This document shows, in pieces, positions 15,011-19,705 of a DNA stretch of 19,705 nt. The position numbers were made by a program, and so were the translations under genes. Each line of letters starts with the position of its first letter. Position 1 is the stretch's first letter. The DNA comes from Saccharofermentans sp. (GTDB lineage: Bacteria > Bacillota_A > Clostridia > Saccharofermentanales > Saccharofermentanaceae). A model generated the notes under the pieces. That model did no database searches. It saw only the letters and a program-made list of their open reading frames with translations, and was not told the origin of the DNA. The DNA lies in assembly GCA_024692105.1 (NCBI GenBank), contig JAILMZ010000045.1:1-19705 (forward strand). The letters are read 5' to 3'.

Positions 15011-16422
15011 TGCCGGGCAACGATACTTCGATCTCGGGGAGAATGAGGAGGCTGTTCAACGCCTTCGTCTCGCTCACGGTCGTAGTAATCATCGTAACGA
15101 TATCCACTATTGTCTTCTACCAGGCAAGGTACAGGAGCTTCCTTCACAACATAACGACAGTCTCCGAGTTCAACCAGAACTTCAAAGAAGACATCGACCT
15201 TAAGATGTACTACTACGTTGTAGGAAGCCGTTACTCCGAAGGACTTCCCGTGGCGGAAGTATTGGAGGCGGAAAAGCTTGCGAGCAGCCTCATCGAGAGT
15301 ACGACGGACAAGGACAGCCTTACCGCGATAACGAGCGTTCTCGACCTGTGCAAGACGCTAGAGACACAGATGCAGGCGATCGCGGATACGGAAAGTTACG
15401 ACGACAAGCAGATCCAGCTTGAGAACAATATCTATGTTCTTACGTCTCTCATTCAGGAGTACATGTATAACTATCTGTATTTCGAGGCGGTAGAACTCAA
15501 TGCCATGCAGAACGAGATACAGCTCCAGCTCCTCGTGGAGATGGTCATCATCCTCATCCTCGTCACATGCGGCGTCGTCTTCCTTGCGCAATACACGAGC
15601 AGGCTTACTAAATCTGTCTCCGAGCCGGTCGAGAAACTCGGCAAGCGCATCAGGGACATCGGAGGCGGAGACCTCACCGTAAAAGAACCTGTTAAGTCCG
15701 ACATCAACGAGATCAAGGACCTTAGCGAAGGTATGGAGAAGATGGTCGCCAGAATGGACAACCTGATGAAGGAATCAACTGAGAAGCAGGAGAGCCTTCG
15801 TAAAGCGGAACTTGCCCTCCTCCAGGCGCAGATCAATCCGCACTTCCTTTACAACACGCTCGATACGATCATCTGGCTCATCGAGGCGGGTAAGTCTGAC
15901 GATGCAGTCGAGATGGTCTCGAACCTGTCTTCTTTTTTCAGGTCGTCTCTGAGCAACGGCGAAGATATCATCTCGCTCGGCGACGAAGAGAAGCAGGTCA
16001 TAAGCTATCTGCAGATCCAGCAGGTAAGATACAAGGACATCCTGAACTTCTCGGTCGACATCGATCCCGAGATCAAGAGCGTGAGAATGCCGAAACTCAC
16101 ATTGCAGCCTTTGGTCGAGAATGCGCTCTACCACGGCGTCAAGCTCAAGAGAGCTGCAGGCCACATATCCGTTATGGGACATCTTGAAGGTGACGATATC
16201 GTACTTGAGGTAAAAGACGACGGCGTGGGCATGACAGAAGACAGGCTCGCTCAGATAAGAAAGTCGCTTGCCAGCGGAGAACGCGTAGGATTTGGTCTTA
16301 CGACCGTGCATGAGCGTCTGCAGTTGTTCTTCGGACCTGATTACGGCCTCAGCGTTGAAAGCACAGAAGGCGGCGGAACGACGGTCACCGCAAGGATCCC
16401 TGCTTCCAAGGAGAGTGAATGA
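15010..16422 (+). CDS. YesM-type sensor histidine kinase
   Basis: Membrane kinase of 470 aa. Topology: TM1 at about residues 19-39, an extracellular helical sensor of about 130 residues, TM2 at about 174-196, then a HAMP linker (EPVEKLGKRIRDIGGGDLTV). The His_kinase domain has the phosphoacceptor His278 in INPHFLYN, the N-box PLVENALYHG, the G1 box DDGVGM and the G2 box GFGLTTVHERL. All ATP-binding elements are present. The extracellular part is small and lacks a recognisable dCACHE domain, so ligand detection may come from the binding lipoprotein encoded immediately downstream, whose ATG overlaps this stop codon. The partner regulator lies immediately upstream. Confidence 0.93.
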   Translation: MPGNDTSISGRMRRLFNAFVSLTVVVIIVTISTIVFYQARYRSFLHNITTVSEFNQNFKEDIDLKMYYYVVGSRYSEGLPVAEVLEAEKLASSLIESTTDKDSLTAITSVLDLCKTLETQMQAIADTESYDDKQIQLENNIYVLTSLIQEYMYNYLYFEAVELNAMQNEIQLQLLVEMVIILILVTCGVVFLAQYTSRLTKSVSEPVEKLGKRIRDIGGGDLTVKEPVKSDINEIKDLSEGMEKMVARMDNLMKESTEKQESLRKAELALLQAQINPHFLYNTLDTIIWLIEAGKSDDAVEMVSNLSSFFRSSLSNGEDIISLGDEEKQVISYLQIQQVRYKDILNFSVDIDPEIKSVRMPKLTLQPLVENALYHGVKLKRAAGHISVMGHLEGDDIVLEVKDDGVGMTEDRLAQIRKSLASGERVGFGLTTVHERLQLFFGPDYGLSVESTEGGGTTVTARIPASKESE

Positions 16423-17411
16423 AAATGTTAAAGAAGATAGTATCCGTATTACTTACCGCCGTACTCGGCTGCTGCCTTGTGTGTTCGTGCAACAATGAGC
16501 AGCAGACAGGTGATGACGAACTCATAGTCGTCGGCGTCTCGCAAGTCGGCGCGGAATCCGACTGGAGGATCGCCAACACGGAATCCATCAATTACGTGTT
16601 CACTGAAGAGAACGGATACAGACTGCTCTTCGATGATGCCAAGCAGATGCAGGACAACCAGCTCAGCGCCATCCGTAAGTATATCCAGCAGAAAGTCGAT
16701 TACATCGTAATCATGCCGATCGCGGAAGAAGGCTGGGAGGCGGTACTGCAGGAAGCAAAGGATGCAGGCATCCCGGTAATTATCGTGGACAGAATGGTCA
16801 ACGTCAGCGACGATGATCTTTTTACCGCACATGTTGGCGCGGATTTCTATCTTGAAGGCCAGAAGGCTACGGAATGGATGGAAGATGAATTCGCCGAAGA
16901 TGATGCAGTAAATATAATACATTTACAAGGCACCTTGGGTTCGACGGCCCAGATCGGACGTACGCAGGCTTTAGAAGATGCGTTGGCAGTGCATGACAAC
17001 TGGAACCTTCTCGCTCAGTTTGACTGTGATTTTACTCAGGCCAAGGCCTATGAGCTCATAAGGGATTACATCATCAACAGCGACGTCAGACCTGAGATCG
17101 ACGTCGTATACTGCGAGAACGACAACATGGCTTTCGGTGCCATAGAAGCCCTCGAGAAATACGGCTATACCTGCGGCGAAGGCGGCGTGGCGGTAATATC
17201 TTTCGACGCCACGAAACAGGGCCTCGAGGTGTGCATGGAAGGCAAGATCTCATTGGACGTCGAGTGCAACCCGATGCTCGGACCTCTTGTCGAAAATGTT
17301 ATCGAGACGATCGAAGCAGGCGGAGTGCCCGAGAAGTATCAGTATGTTGAAGAGACTGTCTTCACGCCCGACATGCTGACGCAGGAACTTATTGATTCAA
17401 GAGATTACTGA
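16419..17411 (+). CDS. Sugar-binding lipoprotein coupled to the sensor kinase
   Basis: Protein of 330 aa with a lipoprotein signal (lipobox VCSC, Cys24), followed by a type I periplasmic-binding-protein fold of the YtfQ/RbsB group: VGVSQVGAESDWRIA, VDYIVIMPIAEEGWE, GIPVIIVDRMV, GTLGSTAQIGRTQA, ENDNMAFGAIEALE and VISFDATKQGLE. AAGGAG lies 5 nt before the ATG, which overlaps the kinase TGA by 4 nt (ATGA). No permease or ATPase gene follows; the next gene is convergent, so this protein probably delivers a signal to the kinase rather than sugar to a transporter. The XylFII-LytS-YesN xylose sensor of some clostridia is a known precedent for such an arrangement. The ligand is unknown; pentoses, galactose or galactofuranose are typical of the group. 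Confidence 0.88.
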   Translation: MKMLKKIVSVLLTAVLGCCLVCSCNNEQQTGDDELIVVGVSQVGAESDWRIANTESINYVFTEENGYRLLFDDAKQMQDNQLSAIRKYIQQKVDYIVIMPIAEEGWEAVLQEAKDAGIPVIIVDRMVNVSDDDLFTAHVGADFYLEGQKATEWMEDEFAEDDAVNIIHLQGTLGSTAQIGRTQALEDALAVHDNWNLLAQFDCDFTQAKAYELIRDYIINSDVRPEIDVVYCENDNMAFGAIEALEKYGYTCGEGGVAVISFDATKQGLEVCMEGKISLDVECNPMLGPLVENVIETIEAGGVPEKYQYVEETVFTPDMLTQELIDSRDY

Positions 17412-17413
17412 TA

Positions 17414-18475
17414 TCAGCCGCTCTTTCTTGTGACCAGCGTCCAGGAGAGTACTGATGATCCCGCATCCTTTCCTCTCAGAAGATCGAGCAGCTTGCCGGC
17501 AGCTTCCGTTCCCATCGTCTTATTCTTATGCCAGAGCGAAGTTATCGGGACCGGGCATATCTTACTGTAATAACTGTTGTCGAAACTGACGACGGCTAGG
17601 TCATCCGGTACTTTCTTTCCTATAGATTGAATATCTTTTATAAGGTGATAAGCGATCTCGTCGTTGTAGCAGATGACGGCGCTTGAAGCGGGGAGCCGCT
17701 CCTTGAGAAATGTCATAAGGAAACTTTCGTCTTTATTTTCTATTAACCTTGTTCTTTGCTCGGAATCGTACCAGCACACGGAGTGGTCGGGGACGGGGAG
17801 ACCTGCATCCCTTAATGCATTCATCATGCCGCCGTAGCGCTCTGGTCCCTGCATGTCATCACTTTTGAATATGCCGCCGATTGCCTTGTGTCCTTTTGAG
17901 ATGAGGTATTGCGCGAGCATGTATCCGCCGGAGAAATTACTGTCCGTGATGGCGGGGATGTGCGACAGGTCAGCGTAGCGACCTTGGAAGAAGACGATCG
18001 GGATGCCCATGTCCCTAAGGTTCTGATAGAGATCTGTGTTCGGATTGGGAAGGGCGGTCTTGGATCCTTCCACGATAATACCGCCTACGGGGTGGCTCCT
18101 GAGTCTTAAGAGGATCTCTCTTTCTGCTGAGACGCGGTTCAGTGTGGAATAAACCTGGAGGTTGTATCCGCTCGGTGATAAGACGTTTTCCATATCGCGG
18201 AGCACGGCAGGAAAGATATAGTCGTCCATGAAGGTCGTGATGACGGCTATCTGCATGGAAGATGAGAATCTCGGATCGGATACGTAGTAACCGCTGCCCC
18301 TGCGGCTTTTAATGAGTCCTTCTTCTTTAAGGATACTTATTGCCTTTCTTACGGTCTGGCGGCTTACGCCGAACCTTTCCTGCAGTTCAAGCTCCGTAGG
18401 CAGACGGCTTAAAGGGTCTTTTGAGTGGAGTACGATGTACTCTCTGAGATACTGGGCAACAGATTGATATTTCAT
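17414..18475 (-). CDS. GntR-LacI hybrid transcriptional regulator (AraR type)
   Basis: Protein of 353 aa with a GntR-family winged helix at the N-terminus (about residues 1-68: LPTELELQERFGVSRQTVRK, then LIKSRRGSGYYV) joined to a LacI/periplasmic-binding-like effector domain (about 73-350: IAVITTFMDDYIFPAVL, GGIIVEG, GIPIVFFQGRY, ITDSNFSGGYMLAQYL, AVICYNDEIAYHLI, DDLAVVSFDN). This architecture is that of AraR, the arabinose repressor of bacilli, and of related sugar repressors. The ATG has GAGGTG about 5 nt upstream. Its stop codon is 2 nt from the stop of the convergent binding-protein gene. It most likely regulates itself and the divergently oriented transporter gene, releasing DNA when a sugar binds. 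Calling it AraR outright would over-read the ligand. Confidence 0.88.
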   Translation of the reverse strand: MKYQSVAQYLREYIVLHSKDPLSRLPTELELQERFGVSRQTVRKAISILKEEGLIKSRRGSGYYVSDPRFSSSMQIAVITTFMDDYIFPAVLRDMENVLSPSGYNLQVYSTLNRVSAEREILLRLRSHPVGGIIVEGSKTALPNPNTDLYQNLRDMGIPIVFFQGRYADLSHIPAITDSNFSGGYMLAQYLISKGHKAIGGIFKSDDMQGPERYGGMMNALRDAGLPVPDHSVCWYDSEQRTRLIENKDESFLMTFLKERLPASSAVICYNDEIAYHLIKDIQSIGKKVPDDLAVVSFDNSYYSKICPVPITSLWHKNKTMGTEAAGKLLDLLRGKDAGSSVLSWTLVTRKSG

Positions 18476-18527
18476 GTATCCACCTCATAGATTTTTCACC
18501 AAAGACTACTGCATTTTTTTATCAAAC

Positions 18528-18546
18528 TTTTCTGTTTGTCAGAAAA
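18528..18546. repeat. Palindromic operator candidate in front of the GntR-LacI gene
   Basis: TTTTCTG, five bases, CAGAAAA: a perfect 7-bp inverted repeat centred at 18537, about 60 bp upstream of the regulator's ATG. Palindromes of this size are usual targets of dimeric GntR-type winged helices, so autoregulation is a reasonable inference. Confidence 0.5.
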
Positions 18547-18586
18547 ATACACAAATCTTTCTTGTCGTTTTGACGGATTAACAACC

Positions 18587-18600
18587 CGAAAACGTTTGAG
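18587..18600. promoter_or_regulatory. Possible LacI/CcpA-like operator (weak)
   Basis: The core GAAAACGTTT, with the 8-bp palindrome AAACGTTT at 18590-18597, resembles the centre of catabolite-response (cre) and LacI-family operators. The outer positions do not fit the cre consensus, so the call is weak. Confidence 0.25.
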
Positions 18601-18614
18601 AATTTTCTGCCGGT

Positions 18615-18660
18615 TATGAAGATTTCCAACTTATCTAAGGGAAATATGAAGATTTCCAAC
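18615..18660. repeat. Direct repeat pair A, 16 bp, 30-bp period
   Basis: TATGAAGATTTCCAAC occurs exactly at 18615-18630 and again at 18645-18660. The 30-bp period is close to three turns of DNA and puts both copies on nearly the same helix face. This is the usual arrangement of AraC-family activator sites, so the YesN-type regulator is the favoured binder. Confidence 0.85.
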
Positions 18661-18679
18661 AAAAAATCCTTCTGTTCGT

Positions 18680-18725
18680 AAAATTTGTATTGTTTCTTAA
18701 GAATACACGAAAATTTGTATTGTTT
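18680..18725. repeat. Direct repeat pair B, 16 bp, 30-bp period
   Basis: AAAATTTGTATTGTTT occurs exactly at 18680-18695 and again at 18710-18725, also with 30-bp spacing. Its ATTTGTA core recalls the half-site of the Bacillus AraR operator, so the adjacent GntR-LacI regulator is a possible binder. A second response-regulator site is the alternative. The second copy abuts the -35-like TTTACA. Confidence 0.85.
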
Positions 18726-18793
18726 ACAGAGTCAAATGTCCCGTAACGTCATTGAATTGAGAAATCATTAAAGGCAAACTCGAGTTAACAAGA

Positions 18794-18814
18794 GCACCGG
18801 CATGGTTCCGGTGC
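18794..18814 (+). other. mRNA leader hairpin
   Basis: GCACCGG (18794-18800) and CCGGTGC (18808-18814) form a perfect 7-bp GC-rich stem with a 7-nt loop, 45 nt upstream of the ATG of the second binding-protein gene. No T-run follows, so it is not a terminator. A role in mRNA stability or as the base of a leader structure is plausible. Confidence 0.55.
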
Positions 18815-18859
18815 CGCAAAACAAGAACGACAATCATATGAAAGTGAGGAAAAACAATT

Positions 18860-19705
18860 ATGAAGAAGTTCTTATCAGTTGCTGTAACCGCTGCAATGGC
18901 ACTCTCTATGTGCGCATGCGCTGCACAGACACCCGCTGCTACTGAAGCACCCGCTGGCGACGATACACCCGCAAGCGCAGCTGACGACGGCGAAGATGCT
19001 CCTGCAGCAGACGCAGATGACGGAGATCTCATTAAGGTTGCTATCATCAATAACGATCCTAACGAGTCCGGTTATCGTACAGCTAACGACAACGACATGA
19101 AGGCTACATTCACAGAAGAGAACGGCTATGACGCTTCTTTCTTCTACAGCCTCAAGAACGATGAGCAGATCGCTGCAGCTCAGCAGTACATCCAGGATGA
19201 TGTTGATTACCTCCTCATCTCCGCAGCTGGTACTTCCGGTTGGGATTCTGTTCTGACAGATGCTCAGGCAGCTGGCATCCAGGTTATCCTCTTCGACCGT
19301 ACGATCGATGCAGACGAGAGCCTCTATGTTGCTTCCATCGTTTCTGACATGAGAAAAGAAGGCGACAACTCTGTTGCATGGCTCGAGGCTCAGGGTCTTG
19401 ATGAGTACAAGATCATCCACATCCAGGGCGTTATGGGTTCTGCAGCTCAGATCGGCCGTTCCGGCGCTCTCCAGGACATGGTAGATTCCAACGACAACTG
19501 GACACTCGTTACACAGCAGACAGCTGAGTGGAACGCAGAGACAGCAGAGCAGATCGTTCAGGCAGTCATCGATTCCGGTGAAGACTTCAACGTAATCTAT
19601 GCAGAGAACGACGATATGGCTAAGGGTGCTGTTGCAGCTCTCGATAAGGCTAACATCTCTCACGGTGTTGACGGCGACGTTATCATCATGGGTTATGACT
19701 GCAAC
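18860..19705 (+). CDS. Sugar ABC transporter substrate-binding lipoprotein, partial (runs off the right edge)
   Basis: The first 282 codons are in the window with no stop. A lipoprotein signal (MKKFLSVAVTAAMALSMCAC, Cys20) is followed by a low-complexity Ala/Asp/Pro linker to about residue 54. A type I binding-protein fold then begins: VAIINNDPNESGYR, FTEENGY, VDYLLISAAGTSGWDSVL, GIQVILFDRTI, IHIQGVMGSAAQIGRSGA, YAENDDMAKGAVAALDKA. It is clearly paralogous to the sensor-linked protein at 16419-17411 (shared FTEENGY, AQIGR and END.MA.GA..AL strings). GAGGA precedes the ATG by 9 nt. It is rich in GCT, GTT and CGT codons and has a structured leader, which suggests high expression, as expected for the binding protein of an uptake system. 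Permease and ATPase genes would be expected beyond the edge. Confidence 0.9.
   Translation, partial: MKKFLSVAVTAAMALSMCACAAQTPAATEAPAGDDTPASAADDGEDAPAADADDGDLIKVAIINNDPNESGYRTANDNDMKATFTEENGYDASFFYSLKNDEQIAAAQQYIQDDVDYLLISAAGTSGWDSVLTDAQAAGIQVILFDRTIDADESLYVASIVSDMRKEGDNSVAWLEAQGLDEYKIIHIQGVMGSAAQIGRSGALQDMVDSNDNWTLVTQQTAEWNAETAEQIVQAVIDSGEDFNVIYAENDDMAKGAVAALDKANISHGVDGDVIIMGYDCN

Larger units (their letters stand above)
18476..18859. promoter_or_regulatory. Divergent regulatory region between the GntR-LacI gene and the second binding-protein gene
   Basis: This 384-bp AT-rich stretch contains no plausible coding sequence. It holds, left to right, a 7-bp-arm palindrome (18528-18546), an AAACGTTT-centred site (18590-18597), two pairs of 16-bp direct repeats (18615-18660 and 18680-18725), a -35-like TTTACA at 18723-18728 touching the last repeat, and a leader hairpin (18794-18814). 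The hexamer TGTATT or its complement AATACA recurs at 18546, 18686, 18702 and 18716. No convincing -10 hexamer sits at the right distance for the plus-strand gene, which fits a promoter that needs an activator. No confident minus-strand promoter was found. Confidence 0.7.

Noticed and set aside
18615..18725. CRISPR array
   Set aside because: Two different repeats with two copies each, 14-bp spacers and no cas genes; operator sites fit better.
18794..18814. Terminator or riboswitch before the second binding-protein gene
   Set aside because: No T-run follows the stem, and no conserved riboswitch core was recognised in the roughly 100-nt leader.
18875..19663. Long minus-strand open frame (262 codons), Cys/Val/Ile-rich
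   Set aside because: It is the shadow of the plus-strand binding-protein gene, which has a signal peptide, ribosome site and conserved fold but no stop in the window.

Overview
The window looks like chromosomal DNA of an anaerobic, carbohydrate-degrading member of the Bacillota, most likely class Clostridia (a gut or rumen relative of Saccharofermentans or the Oscillospirales/Lachnospirales). The evidence is strong AAGGAG/GGAGG Shine-Dalgarno sites, extended -10 (TGnTATAAT) promoters, many lipoprotein signal peptides, a DUF975 membrane protein, a DUF6935-type protein, a CdaA-type c-di-AMP synthase with a YbbR domain, and a YesM/YesN sensor pair. Base composition is intermediate. There are no transposases, phage genes, CRISPR arrays, rRNAs or recognisable tRNAs. 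Genus-level placement is inference.

Left part, minus strand (198-5804): a polar amino-acid ABC transporter permease and ATPase with no binding protein in view; a DUF975 membrane protein; then glutaminyl- and glutamyl-tRNA synthetases in tandem, gltX upstream of glnS and 16 nt apart. Two hairpins followed by T-rich stretches separate these units.

Middle, plus strand (5895-9997): a promoter facing the gltX promoter starts a three-gene run. It holds a 3-dehydroquinate-synthase-like protein that has lost all three zinc ligands, an M28-peptidase-like lipoprotein that has lost its catalytic Glu pair and one zinc ligand, and an apparently intact N-acetylglucosamine-6-phosphate deacetylase. A DUF6935-like protein follows with its own likely promoter.

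Right-middle, plus strand (10085-17411): six genes spaced from 24 nt apart to a 4-nt overlap, probably one transcription unit. They are a CdaA diadenylate cyclase fused in one reading frame to a CdaR/YbbR domain, a left-handed beta-helix acyltransferase resembling the GlmU C-terminal half, a GH5 (cellulase-family) lipoprotein with two altered active-site positions, a YesN-type response regulator, a YesM-type histidine kinase, and a sugar-binding lipoprotein whose start codon overlaps the kinase stop. The last four read as a sensing cassette: surface glycosidase, sugar-binding sensor protein, kinase and regulator.

Right end (17414-19705): a convergent GntR-LacI (AraR-type) regulator, a 384-bp regulatory region, and the first 282 codons of a second sugar-binding lipoprotein, a paralogue of the first, which runs off the window and probably begins an ABC sugar transporter operon. 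The regulatory region contains two different 16-bp direct repeats, each present twice at exactly 30-bp spacing, plus a 7-bp-arm palindrome and an mRNA leader hairpin. The inferred picture is that the coupled binding protein and kinase sense an extracellular sugar, the regulator acts on the repeats in front of the transporter gene, and the GntR-LacI protein adds intracellular control.
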